Shown here: positions 50,924 through 59,810 of the stretch, in pieces
Numbering within the stretch: the stretch's first letter is position 1
Layout: every line of letters starts with the position of its first letter
Source: CAZMGB01 sp964565775
Lineage (GTDB): Bacteria > Chloroflexota > Dehalococcoidia > DSTF01 > JALHUB01
NCBI GenBank assembly: GCA_964565775.1
Contig: CAZMGB010000014.1
Span: forward strand, 32,139 to 96,138
Length of the DNA: 64,000 nucleotides
Direction: 5' to 3'
Translations under genes and position numbers: made by a program
Notes under the pieces: generated by a model
Database searches by the model: none
What the model saw: only the letters and a program-made list of their open reading frames with translations
What the model was told of the DNA's origin: nothing

Positions 50924-51091
50924 CCACCTGTAGGGAACGATCGGCCTGTGTGCGGGCAGGGTCGGCTCGGGTGCTGCGTCCTTCAGTCAGGGTTCGCAGA
51001 GAGGGTAGGCATGGCGCGGCTGATGTGGCCTAAAGCTTGCAGGCCGCTCAGCCGATAATGAGACGAAACCGCTTTGGGAGGGCTCGCTACA

Positions 51092-51295
51092 GTGTACGTG
51101 GTGCGCGTTCGCACGCGACAGGGTCGACTGAAGGAGACGACGGTCTTCTCCGACGTGCGCTCGGCCCTGAGGCACATGGACGCCTACATCGAGGCGTTTC
51201 CAGACTACGCCTCCGAGGTCGAGGGCGCGATCGGTGTCCTCACACATTATGACCCGCCGACGGACGGGACGCCGGTGCTTCAGGGCAACAGCTAG
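51092..51295 (+). CDS. Small conserved-looking hypothetical protein
   Basis: 67 residues from GTG 51092 with GGAGGG nine bases upstream (the TTG at 51074 would place this site inside the gene). VYVVRVRTRQGRLKETTVFS then a helix DVRSALRHMDAYIEAF suggests a small alpha/beta domain. No family recognised. A GATAAT at 51054-51059 may be its -10. Confidence 0.55.
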   Translation: MYVVRVRTRQGRLKETTVFSDVRSALRHMDAYIEAFPDYASEVEGAIGVLTHYDPPTDGTPVLQGNS

Positions 51296-51403
51296 GGTCC
51301 GTGACCGTTCCGGCGCAGCGGCTACCGATGCATCCCGCCGCCGCGTCTCCTCCTTCGCCTGCAGACCGTGGCCTCAACCGTCAGCGAGCGGAGGAGCCTT
51401 CAT

Positions 51404-51490
51404 ATGACAGCTAAGCCAGGTGTGGCCGCGAGCCAGCTCCTGAAAGGGAAAGCGCCCCGAGCAGTCGGGGCGCTTTCTGGTTTGCGGTGA
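51404..51490 (+). CDS. Possible 28-residue small ORF over a terminator
   Basis: ATG 51404 has GGAGGAG seven bases upstream, an ideal ribosome site. The ORF reads MTAKPGVAASQLLKGKAPRA then VGALSGLR. Its second half is the terminator stem, so ribosomes on it would disrupt the hairpin. It may be a leader-type peptide or chance. Confidence 0.3.
   Translation: MTAKPGVAASQLLKGKAPRAVGALSGLR
51449..51476. terminator. Bidirectional terminator
   Basis: AAAGCGCCCCGA and TCGGGGCGCTTT pair perfectly (12 bp) with loop GCAG. CTGGTTT follows on the plus strand and CCCTTT on the minus strand, so it can also end the long kor-hdr-etf transcript coming from the right. Confidence 0.8.
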
Positions 51491-51533
51491 TATGTCTGCA
51501 GTGAGGAATGTCGGCCCTGCGGGCTGACAGGGA

Positions 51534-51947
51534 CTAGTCCTGGGCGGCGATCGCCGAATCGTCTACCTCGTGGGCATAGGCAAGCTTGGCCGGCTCCAGC
51601 AGGTGGTCGCGGCAGCCTTCGCAGCGGTTGAGGTGAACCACGGCGTTGTGGCTCATTGCTTTGCCTTCCTCCAGGAGATGGAATATCTCGTTACGGGCCT
51701 GCGCGCACGACATCTTGCGACCGCGCTGAGTGGGCTTGACCCAGACCGCCGCCTCCGCCAGCGCGACTTGCGGCTCCCGGCACGTGGGGCAACTGAGCAT
51801 GTGTGCCGCCAACCGCAGCTCGGCCTCCTCGTTACAGCAGAGCACGCCTACGCGTATGAGGTCGGGTATGTGCCACTGAGCGCCCTCCGCGCCTTCCAGG
51901 GAGAGCCGCTGCTTGCGGTCGGGCGACTTGGGGGTGGGGGCAGCCAT
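51534..51947 (-). CDS. Double zinc-finger protein, anti-sigma (zf-HC2)-like
   Basis: 137 residues with two HxxxCxxC motifs, AAHMLSCPTC and VVHLNRCEGC, each preceded by a helix (CCNEEAELRL; CAQARNEIFHLLEEG). This is the pattern of zinc-binding anti-sigma domains, but no membrane segment or sigma factor accompanies it. It begins 34 bp after etfB and is the last gene of the redox operon, so a redox-sensing or assembly role is possible. Confidence 0.65.
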   Translation of the reverse strand: MAAPTPKSPDRKQRLSLEGAEGAQWHIPDLIRVGVLCCNEEAELRLAAHMLSCPTCREPQVALAEAAVWVKPTQRGRKMSCAQARNEIFHLLEEGKAMSHNAVVHLNRCEGCRDHLLEPAKLAYAHEVDDSAIAAQD

Positions 51948-51981
51948 TCGTCATCACCTCACTGGCGGGCCGTGCATCGAT

Positions 51982-52797
51982 CTAAGATGCCGCCTCGAGC
52001 TCCAGGTAGCCCTTAATCCGCTCGAAGAGCGCCTGCGCTTCCTCTGCAGGCGTGCCCCGAAGGAACTCACGCTTGCGCTCGCCGGCCTCCGCCTGGTAGA
52101 CGCCGCCGACGATCGTCGGAGAGCCCGGCAGCCCGATGCGGTCTGGCTCCACGTCCAGGTCTTTGGATGTCCAGACTGTGATCACGTCGGCGCTCTCGAA
52201 GCAGGAAGCGCGGTCGAGGTCCATGAAGCGCGGCTCATTCATGCCCAGCTTGACCGAGACCACCGCAGGCATCGGCGCCGAAAGCACCTCGTGGCCACCC
52301 TTGATCTCGCGCTTGGCCTTAAGGCGCCAGTTCTGCTCGCTGATCTCCAGATCGGTGGCGTACGTGATCTGGGGGATGTCCAGCCACTCGGCGAGCCCCG
52401 GCGGCACCTGGGCGGTGGCGCCGTCCGAGGACTCCTCGCCGCAGATGATGATATCGAATGGGCCGATCTTGTCAAGCGCCCGGGCGAGAGTGTAGGACGT
52501 GGCGAGGGTGTCGGCGCCGCCGAACGCCCGGTCGCTGAGCAGATAAGCGTGATCGGCGCCCATGCAGATCGCGACCCGAAGATAGCGGTCGAAGAGGGGC
52601 GGCCCCATCGAGAGCAGCGAGACGCGGCCACCGTGCTTGTCGCGGAGGCGCAGGGCTACCTCCAGCGCGTTCATGTCGGGAGGGTTGATCTCGGACCGCA
52701 CGTTGGTCCGGTCAAGGGTCATCGTCTTCTGATCGACTTTGACCTCTTCGGGCTTTGGCACTACCTTCAGGCACACGACGATGTGGAGTTCTTTCAT
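51982..52797 (-). CDS. etfB: Electron transfer flavoprotein beta subunit
   Basis: 271 residues from ATG 52797. HIVVCLKVVPKPEEVKVDQK, INPPDMNALEVALRLRD, SYTLARALDKIGPFDIIICG and EESSDGATAQVPPGLAEWL follow EtfB; the DGATAQVPP segment binds AMP in ordinary Etfs and FAD in bifurcating ones. About 10 bp separate it from etfA. Its longer-than-usual mid-region does not tell which class. Confidence 0.92.
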   Translation of the reverse strand: MKELHIVVCLKVVPKPEEVKVDQKTMTLDRTNVRSEINPPDMNALEVALRLRDKHGGRVSLLSMGPPLFDRYLRVAICMGADHAYLLSDRAFGGADTLATSYTLARALDKIGPFDIIICGEESSDGATAQVPPGLAEWLDIPQITYATDLEISEQNWRLKAKREIKGGHEVLSAPMPAVVSVKLGMNEPRFMDLDRASCFESADVITVWTSKDLDVEPDRIGLPGSPTIVGGVYQAEAGERKREFLRGTPAEEAQALFERIKGYLELEAAS

Positions 52798-52807
52798 ATC
52801 TTCGTCC

Positions 52808-53821
52808 TCAGCCCTGCGCGACCCTCGCCGCTTTGATGCTTTCGATGAGTGGCGGTAGAACAGCGAACAGGTCGTCCACGATGCAATAGTCAGCGGACTC
52901 GAAGATGCCTGCCTCCGGGTCATTGTTGATGGCTACGATTGCCTCGGCGTCCTCGATTCCGACCGTGAAATGGATGGCGCCGCTGATGCCGCAGACGATG
53001 GCGAGCCGCGGCTTGGTGACGACGCCCGTCTGGCCGATCTGGCGGTCGCGCTCGAGCCAGCCGGCGTCGCAGGCGGGCCGCGTGGCGCCGATCTCGGCGC
53101 CGATGAGCTTCGCCAGCTCCTCGATGAGGCCGAGCTCACCCCTGACACCGCGGCCGGCGCACACCAGATACTTCGCCTTGGTGATATCGAGGCCGGCCTC
53201 ACGCACCCGTTCCAGCAGCTTGACCCGCTTGTCGTCCTCCGTGATCTCTACCGGCAGCTCGCGGACCTTGCCGCGCCGCTTCTGCGGCTCGGGGGCCGCG
53301 AAGATTCCGGGGCGGACGGTGAACATCTGCGGCCGGCGCTTGGGGCAGAGGATGGTGGCGACGATGCCGCCGCCGAAGCCGACGACGTCGCCCACGAGGA
53401 GTTTCTTCTCCTGGTCGATGCTGAGCCCCGTGCAGTCCGCGGTGAGGCCGGTCTGGAGACGGACCGCCAGCCGGCCGGCCAGGTCGCGCCCGTAGGGGGT
53501 GGCGCCCAGGAGAAAGATGTCCGGATTCTCCTCGCGTGCCGCTGCCGTGACGACTTTCGTGTAGGGGTCCGTCGAGTAGATCTGGAGGTCGGGATGCTCG
53601 GCGACGAGGACTTCGTCGGCGCCGCCGGCGATGGCCTGCTCGGCCAGTTGCTTCACAGGGTAGCCCAGGAGTATGCCCGTCACGGTGGCCGATAGATCAT
53701 CGGCCAGTTCGCGGGCCTTGCCGAGGAGCTCCAGGGAGACGCCTTCCAGCTCTCCCTGCTCCTGCTCGAGGTAGACCCAGATACCCTTGGCCTCCTGAGG
53801 TGCGGCGCCTTTCTTGGTCAT
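52808..53821 (-). CDS. etfA: Electron transfer flavoprotein alpha subunit
   Basis: 337 residues. GIWVYLEQEQGELEGVSLEL starts the N-terminal domain; the FAD domain has CAGRGVRGELGLIEELAKLI, then IGQTGVVTKPRLAIVCGISG and NNDPEAGIFESADYCIVDDL, the standard FAD-binding motifs. It takes electrons from acyl-CoA dehydrogenases or related donors. ATG 53821 overlaps the preceding stop by 4 bp, so it is coupled to the CCG-type Fe-S protein. Confidence 0.94.
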   Translation of the reverse strand: MTKKGAAPQEAKGIWVYLEQEQGELEGVSLELLGKARELADDLSATVTGILLGYPVKQLAEQAIAGGADEVLVAEHPDLQIYSTDPYTKVVTAAAREENPDIFLLGATPYGRDLAGRLAVRLQTGLTADCTGLSIDQEKKLLVGDVVGFGGGIVATILCPKRRPQMFTVRPGIFAAPEPQKRRGKVRELPVEITEDDKRVKLLERVREAGLDITKAKYLVCAGRGVRGELGLIEELAKLIGAEIGATRPACDAGWLERDRQIGQTGVVTKPRLAIVCGISGAIHFTVGIEDAEAIVAINNDPEAGIFESADYCIVDDLFAVLPPLIESIKAARVAQG

Positions 53822-55032
53822 GATGCTGGCCTCTTCTTTCGGCTCTTGCGCTTGCTCTTGGCCGCGGGCCCGCTTCCGTTCGTAGCGGCCAGGGCCACAA
53901 CTTCTGCCAGGTCGAGGACGCGCATGCCCTCGACGCCGGCTCCTGCGAGGCTGTCCTCGAGGCAGGAGATGCAGTGGGGGCAGGCGGTCACCAGCACGTC
54001 GGCGCCGACGTCGGCAGCCTCCTTGACGCGCAGGTCGGAGAAGCGTTCGCCGGGGGGCGTCTCCAGCCACATCCGGCCGCCCCCGCCTCCGCAGCAGAGG
54101 GTATACTCGCCGCTGTGGGCCATCTCCACCGCCTTCAGGCCAGGGATGACCGACAGCACCTTTCTCGGTGCCTCGCATTCGTCGTTGTGGCGAGCGAGGA
54201 AGCAGGGGTCATGTAAGGTGGCGGTCGTCGATAGCTCGCCGACCGAGGGCAGACGTCCTGCCGCGAGGAGCTCGGCGAGATACTGGCTGTAGTGGAGCGG
54301 GCGAAAACCGTTGCCAACGTGATAGTGGTTCTTGAACATGTCGTAGCAGTGGGGAGAGACGGTGACGATGGTCTTGACGCCCAACTCCGCGAAGCGCCGG
54401 GAGCTATCGTCGACTATCATCTGCATGTAGTCCGTGTGCCCGACGCTACGGACGGCGTCGCCGCAGCAGGGCTCGTCGTCGGACAGCACGCCGAAGCTCA
54501 CACCCGCGCCCTGTAGCACCGACACGAGCGCGCGCGCTACCTTCTGAATGCGCCGGTCGTAGGAGGCGGAGCAGCCTATGTAGAGGAGAATCTCATGCTC
54601 CGTGCTGTAGCGCGGGAGATCGAGGCCGCGCATCCAGCCCGGCCGGTCCGATGGCGGCCTCTCCCATGGGTTTCCGTTCCAGTACTCGCTCCAGAGCATG
54701 GTCGGAAACCCCTCGGGGACGGCGCGCTTGCGCCAGGCCGCCTCGCGCAGGGCCAGCATCACGCCGGGGATGTCGACGCCCCTGGGGCAGCGGGCCACAC
54801 AGGCGGCGCAGGTGGTGCAGAGCCACAGGTCGTCGCCGGTGTCGCCGGTGTCCAGTTGGGCGCGCCGGATCAGCTTGCGGACGCTGAGGGTCTCGCCCCT
54901 GACCAGTCCCCAGGGGCAGACGGCCGTGCAGACGCCGCATTGATAGCAAGGGGCGGCGGCCCCTTTGGTGATGCGGACCACGCGCTCCCAGGCTTCGTCG
55001 TCAAGTACGATGGGCTCTTGGGTTTGAACCAT
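53818..55032 (-). CDS. Fe-S protein with two CCG domains, HdrD/HdrBC-like
   Basis: 404 residues. Two ferredoxin-like motifs, CYQCGVCTAVCPWG and CTTCAACVARCPRG, open the protein. Two CCG domains follow: IGCSASYDRRIQKVARAL...DEPCCGDAVR, and HDPCFLARHNDECEAPRKVL...TLCCGGGGG with ACPHC. This HdrC-HdrB-like order in one chain is that of HdrD, GlpC and many Etf-linked oxidoreductase subunits; CCG domains can bind noncubane [4Fe-4S] clusters. The C-terminus is a Lys/Arg-rich tail. Between HdrA and EtfA, it probably passes electrons between the two. Confidence 0.9.
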   Translation of the reverse strand: MVQTQEPIVLDDEAWERVVRITKGAAAPCYQCGVCTAVCPWGLVRGETLSVRKLIRRAQLDTGDTGDDLWLCTTCAACVARCPRGVDIPGVMLALREAAWRKRAVPEGFPTMLWSEYWNGNPWERPPSDRPGWMRGLDLPRYSTEHEILLYIGCSASYDRRIQKVARALVSVLQGAGVSFGVLSDDEPCCGDAVRSVGHTDYMQMIVDDSSRRFAELGVKTIVTVSPHCYDMFKNHYHVGNGFRPLHYSQYLAELLAAGRLPSVGELSTTATLHDPCFLARHNDECEAPRKVLSVIPGLKAVEMAHSGEYTLCCGGGGGRMWLETPPGERFSDLRVKEAADVGADVLVTACPHCISCLEDSLAGAGVEGMRVLDLAEVVALAATNGSGPAAKSKRKSRKKRPAS

Positions 55033-55047
55033 AACGGGCGACTCCTG

Positions 55048-58000
55048 CTAGGCGGTGGTCTCTACCTTTTGCTTCTTCACTACTTCGTCCATCTCCCGCA
55101 TCTTGGCGGCGAACTCCTTGCCCTCTGATGCCGAGTTCCAGTGAAGCTGCAGCCGCTCGGGATCGAGCCCCTTGCGGGTGAGCTTGCGATGCCAGAGGTT
55201 GAAGCGCTTCTGGGTGTACTCGTTCGCATAGTTGTAGTGGCAGTCGGAGCCCCGCTCGGTCAGGCGGCAGCCGGTGACGAGGACCGCGCCCGCCCCCTTG
55301 TCGAAGGCGTGAGTGACGAAGTCCTCCTCCAGCCGCGCAGAGCACATGGTGCGGATGATGCGGCTCGACGGGGGATACTGGATCTTCTCGATGCCCGCCT
55401 GGTCGGCGCCAGGGTAGGAGCACCAGTTGCAGGTGAAGACAATGACCTTCTCCTCGGGCTTGTCGGCGAGGGCGGCGTCCACCTGGGCCATGATCTGCTC
55501 CCTGGTGAAGTAGGGCATGATGATGGCGTCGTAGTTGCAGACGGCGGCGCAGTTGCCGCAGCCCTGGCAGGCCGCCTCGTGGAACAGCATCGTGCCCTCT
55601 TTCACCTTGCCGACGAGCTCGATGGCACTGAAGGGGCAAGCGGGGACGCAGATGCCGCAGACGGAGCACTTGTCCTCGACCAGGTGGGCGGTAAGGGGCT
55701 CTTTGTCGATGGTGTCTCGACACAGGACCTTTGCCGCGTTTGACGCCGCCGCTAGGGCCTGGGAGATGCTCTCCTGGACATCCTTGGGGTACTGGACCGT
55801 CCCTGCCAGGTAGATGCCGGGCGCGGGCGCCTCGGCGGGGCCCAGCTTGGGGTGGCGCTCGAGCAGGAAGCCCTCCGGGTCCAGGGGCGCCTTGAGCTGC
55901 TCGGTGACGTTCTGCTCAGGCGGGCGGAGACCCGTGGTCAGCACCAGGAGGTCAGTGGGGACGCGCACGTCACGGCCCGACAGCTCGTCATGCACCAGGG
56001 CGTCGCCGTCGACCCAGCGCACCGCCTCCTCGGCCGGCTTGTCCGGGTCGTAGCGGATGAACTGCACGCCTTCGCGTGCCGCCTCCTCGTAGGCCTCCTC
56101 AGCGTGGCGGCTGTAGGTACGGATGTCCTTATAGAGGATCCGCACCTTCTTGCCGGCCCGCCGCAGTCGGATGGCCTGGGAGATCATGGACTCGCAGCAG
56201 TAGCGGGAGCAGCCCGTGCCGTTGCGCCGCGAGCCGACGCAGCCGATGAAGGTCACGTGCTCGCCCGGCACCTCCTCCAAGGACTCGAGCTCCAGGTTGG
56301 TGACGACGCGGGAGTCCTGGCCGTAGTTGAACTCGGTGGGCTGATAGGGAACGGCTCCCATGGCCAGGATGACAGCGCCCGCCCGGATCTCCTTGCCGTC
56401 GGAGAGGCGGGCGGAGAAGCTGCCGATGTACCCGCCGATCTGCTCCACCTCGGTGTTCAGGTGAACCTTGACGCGGGAGCGCTTGACCTCCTTGATCTTC
56501 TCCGCCAGGAGGTCGGCGGCCTTGACGTTGCCCGGTGCCAGCACGTCCAGCTTGCGGAGGATGCCACCGAGCTCGGGGCCCTTCTCGACGAGGTGGGTGC
56601 TGAAGCCCTGGCTGGCCAGGTTCGCGGCGGCGGTCATGCCGGCGATGCCACCGCCGATGACCAGCGCCTGCTGCACCATCGGCTGGTGGCTGATCTCCAG
56701 CGGCTGCAGCAGGCGAGCCTTGTCCACGCCCATCTTGATCATGTCGAGCGCTTTGGCGTAGGCCTCCTCAGGATAGTTCTTGTGCACCCAGGTGTCCTGG
56801 TTGCGCAGGTTGACCATCTCCAGCAGGTAGGGGTTGAGACCGGCGAGGAGGCAGGCGCGGTGGAAGAACGGCTCGTGGGTCTTGGGCGAGCAAGCGGCCA
56901 CGACCGCCCGTGTCAACTTCTTGTCGCGGATGGCTGCAGCGATCTCCTGTGCGGCTGTGGCGGTGCAGCTAAACATCTGGTGCTGGGCGTAAGCGACATC
57001 GGGGAGGGTGGAGGCGTAGTCCACGCACTTCTCGACGTCGACCACTCCCGCGATGTTGGAGCCGCAGTGACAGACGAACACGCCGATGCGCGGCTCCTCC
57101 AGATCCTCGATGGGCTCGCCCTCCTCGCGCTCGGGCCACTCCCTGTGGTCGATGTGGGTAAGGGCAGAGGCGGCCGCCCCGCTGCCGTCGGCGACGCTGT
57201 CGGGGATATCCTTGGGCCCGGCGGCGCAGCCGGCCGTGTAGATGCCTGGTCGGGTGGTGCTAACCGCTCCTCCGTGAGCCTCTACCGTCTTGAGGAAGCC
57301 GTCCTCATCCATCTCTATGCCGAGCACTTCGCTCAGCTTGCCCAGGCCGTCTGGAGGCCGCACGGCTGTGGCCAGGACTACCATGTCGGCGTCGGCCGTC
57401 TCCAGTCGGCCGGTGTCCGTGTTCTCGTAACGCACGATGAGGCTCGTGCCATTGGGGGTGATCTCTGCCGGGTGGCCACGAATGAACTTGGCGCCCTGCT
57501 GGCGCGTGCGGTCGAAGAAGCCATCGAAGCCCTTGCCGTACGCGCGCACGTCCATATAGAGGATGGTGACGTCGTCGACCCCGTGGTCTATCGCCTGGTA
57601 GGTCTCCTTGATGGAGTACATGCAGCAGAAGCGGGAGCAGTGGCGATAGAAGTTGCGGTCGCGCGAGCCAACGCAGAGCACGAAGAAGATGTTGCGGGGG
57701 TGCTCGCGGTTGGATGGTTTGACGATCTCGCCGCCGGTGGGTCCCATCGGCGTGAGCATCCGCTCGAACTCCATGGAGGTGAGGACGTCGGGGTGTTTGC
57801 CATAGCCGTAGTGCTCGAGGAGCGTTGGGTCGATGAGGTCATAGCCGACGGACGTGATGATGGAGGCCACCTGGCGGGTGACCACCCGCTCCTTGGGCAT
57901 GTTGAAGTCAATGCATTTGGGCGCACAGACGTCCATGCACCGCCCACAGGGCAGATAGTTGGGCGGGTCGTTCAGGCAAAGCTCAGTGTCGATAATGTAG

Positions 58001-58428
58001 GGTCCGGGGACGGCCTGGGGCATAGGGGTATAGATGGCATGGCGAGTGACCATGCGCACGTCGAACTCGTTGGGAGTGCTCTGAGGGCAGGCATCCACGC
58101 ACAGGTCGCAGCGGGTGCAGTCATCGGTGACAAAGCGCGCGCGCTCCCTGATGGTCACGCGGAAGTCGCCGGCGTCGCCCTCGACCGCTTCCACCTCGGC
58201 GGGGCAAAGAATCTCGATGTTGGCGTGCTCTCCGACCTCGGAGAGTTTAGGCATCTCAATTCATATGGAGCAGTCCAGGGTGGGGAAGTTCTTGTCGAGG
58301 GCGGCCATCTTGCCGCCGACGGTGGGAGAGCGCTCCACCAGAACCACCTTGCTGCCGGCCTCGGCGAGGTCCAGGGCAGCCTGGACGCCGGCGATGCCGC
58401 CACCAATGACCAGCACTGTGTCTCTCAT
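55048..58428 (-). CDS. hdrA: HdrA-like flavoprotein with MvhD end; predicted selenoprotein (in-frame TGA at 58261-58263)
   Basis: Read through one TGA it has 1126 residues. ATG 58428 (GGAGG upstream, ATGA overlap with korC) starts TVLVIGGGIAGVQAALDLAE, an FAD motif; the frame runs to LDCSI, TGA (codon 56), then IEMPKLSEVGEHANIEIL. HdrA proteins have DCSxC in this place, and Sec replaces that Cys in known HdrA selenoproteins. Further on: ferredoxin motifs CTRCDLCVDACP (about 104) and CGRCMDVCAPKC (about 161), VFVCHCGSNIAG (about 450), a second FAD motif VIGGGIAGMTAAANLAS (about 590), CSVCGICVPACP and CQGCGNCAAVC (921-965), and an MvhD-like end VFTCNWCSYPGADQAG (about 995). The doubled HdrA module can bifurcate electrons at FAD. 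Without recoding the first 55 codons would be a separate, meaningless peptide. Confidence 0.82.
58228..58263 (-). promoter_or_regulatory. Candidate bacterial SECIS element with the UGA
   Basis: After TGA (58263-58261) and 15 nt comes CTCTCCGAGGTCGGAGAG (58245-58228). It folds as CTCTCC/GGAGAG with loop GAGGTC, or one pair longer with loop AGGU. The GU of the loop lies about 25 nt after the UGA, in the range used by bacterial SelB, and AGGUC recalls the fdhF loop of E. coli. Confidence 0.65.
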
Positions 58429-58967
58429 GACGCCTCCTTCTGGCTCTCCGCGTATTCATAGCCCGCCTCGAAGGCTTTGACGTTTAGGTCGATGGTCTTG
58501 GGCGGCACCGTCGTGCGAACGGCCTCCAGCATGGACTCCTTGCTGATTACGCCTGCCACGGCGGTGAAGGCGCCCAGCATGACGATGTTGGCGACGATGC
58601 GCCGGCCCAGGTCCTCGGCGAGGCGGGTGCAGGGGATGCGATAGATATTGTCCCCCTGGAGGGGGCTATCGACGAGGTCCTTCTCGAGAATGATGATGCT
58701 GCCCTCCTTGGCCTGCCCGATGTACCTTTCGTAGGCTTCCTGGGACAGTATCGCTGTGATATCGGCCATGGAGATGAGAGGGTAATCGATGAATTCGTCG
58801 TCGAGCGCCACTTCGGCGGCGGAAGCCCCGCCGCGCGCCTCGGGCCCGTACGACTGGGTGAGCACGGCCTCTTTGCCTTCGTACACCGCCGCGGCCTTGC
58901 CCGCGATGTGGCCGGCCAGGATGATGCCCTGACCGCCGAACCCCGCGAAACGGATCTCCTTGCGCAT
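58425..58967 (-). CDS. korC: 2-oxoacid:ferredoxin oxidoreductase gamma subunit
   Basis: 180 residues. FAGFGGQGIILAGHIAGKAA is the gamma-domain signature; LTQSYGPEARGGASAAEV follows. In 2-oxoglutarate or branched-chain oxoacid:ferredoxin oxidoreductases this small subunit helps bind CoA and close the complex. Overlaps the hdrA start by 4 bp and follows korB by 12 bp. Confidence 0.92.
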   Translation of the reverse strand: MRKEIRFAGFGGQGIILAGHIAGKAAAVYEGKEAVLTQSYGPEARGGASAAEVALDDEFIDYPLISMADITAILSQEAYERYIGQAKEGSIIILEKDLVDSPLQGDNIYRIPCTRLAEDLGRRIVANIVMLGAFTAVAGVISKESMLEAVRTTVPPKTIDLNVKAFEAGYEYAESQKEAS

Positions 58968-58979
58968 GGCTCTACTACC

Positions 58980-59810
58980 TCACGACCGAAATTGCTCTGG
59001 CACCGTGGTGAACGGTGTCCTCTCGATGTCTACGAAATTCCCCAGGACGATAGGTGCCTTCTGCCGGAGGTCGATGTTGGTCTGACGAAGATCAACATCG
59101 TGGTTGACGATGCACTCCTCCTGGTAGAGGTGCATCTCGTCCAGCCCCTCCCCCAGGTCATTGGGTCGCCCGAAGCCGATGGGACAGGGTGCGAGCACCT
59201 CGACGAAGCTGAAGCCCTTCTTCTCCATCGCCCGACTGATAGCGTTCTTGAGCTGGCGCACGTGAAGTGCGGTCCAGCGGGCGACGAATTCCGCCCCCAT
59301 GGCGTATGCCAGCCAGGGCGTGTTGAGCGGCGCCTCGAAGCAGCCGTAGGGCGTCGTGGAAGTCCGCGCGCCCATCGGCGTCGTCGGCCCGCCCTGGCCG
59401 CCGGTCATGCCGTAGTTGAAGTTGTTGACGCAAATGAGGTTGATACCCATGTTGCGGCGGGCGGCGTGCAAGAAGTGGTTGCCGCCGATGGCGAAGAGGT
59501 CGCCGTCGCCGCTGATGATCGTCACCTCCAGTTCAGGGTTGCTGACCTTCATGCCCGTGGCAAAGGGGATCGACCGGCCATGGGTCGTGTGGTAGGAGTC
59601 GATGTTCATGTATCCGGGTATGCGGCCGGTGCAGCCGATGCCCGAGACGATGACGTGTTTGTCGCGAGGGACGTCCGAGTCTACGATAGCCTGCGCGTAG
59701 CAGGCCATGATCGGTCCTAGTCCGCAGCCCGGGCACCAGATGTGTGGCAGCCGGTCGGGCCGGAAGAGCCCGTCAAGGGGATGGCTGTCAACGACGATCT
59801 CAGATGGCAT
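58980..59810 (-). CDS. korB: 2-oxoacid:ferredoxin oxidoreductase beta subunit (TPP-binding)
   Basis: 276 residues. HIWCPGCGLGPIMACYAQAI starts the pyrimidine domain-partner; IISGDGDLFAIGGNHFLHAA and CVNNFNYGMTGGQGGPTTP give the GDGD...N thiamine diphosphate/Mg2+ motif. The beta subunit carries TPP and in four-subunit forms passes electrons to the KorD ferredoxin. Overlaps korA by 11 bp. Confidence 0.94.
   Translation of the reverse strand: MPSEIVVDSHPLDGLFRPDRLPHIWCPGCGLGPIMACYAQAIVDSDVPRDKHVIVSGIGCTGRIPGYMNIDSYHTTHGRSIPFATGMKVSNPELEVTIISGDGDLFAIGGNHFLHAARRNMGINLICVNNFNYGMTGGQGGPTTPMGARTSTTPYGCFEAPLNTPWLAYAMGAEFVARWTALHVRQLKNAISRAMEKKGFSFVEVLAPCPIGFGRPNDLGEGLDEMHLYQEECIVNHDVDLRQTNIDLRQKAPIVLGNFVDIERTPFTTVPEQFRS

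Noticed and set aside
58256..58459. A separate short gene in another frame at the hdrA start
   Set aside because: It only mirrors the first HdrA codons in a wrong frame, with an Arg-rich product; the frame from 58428 carries the FAD motif.
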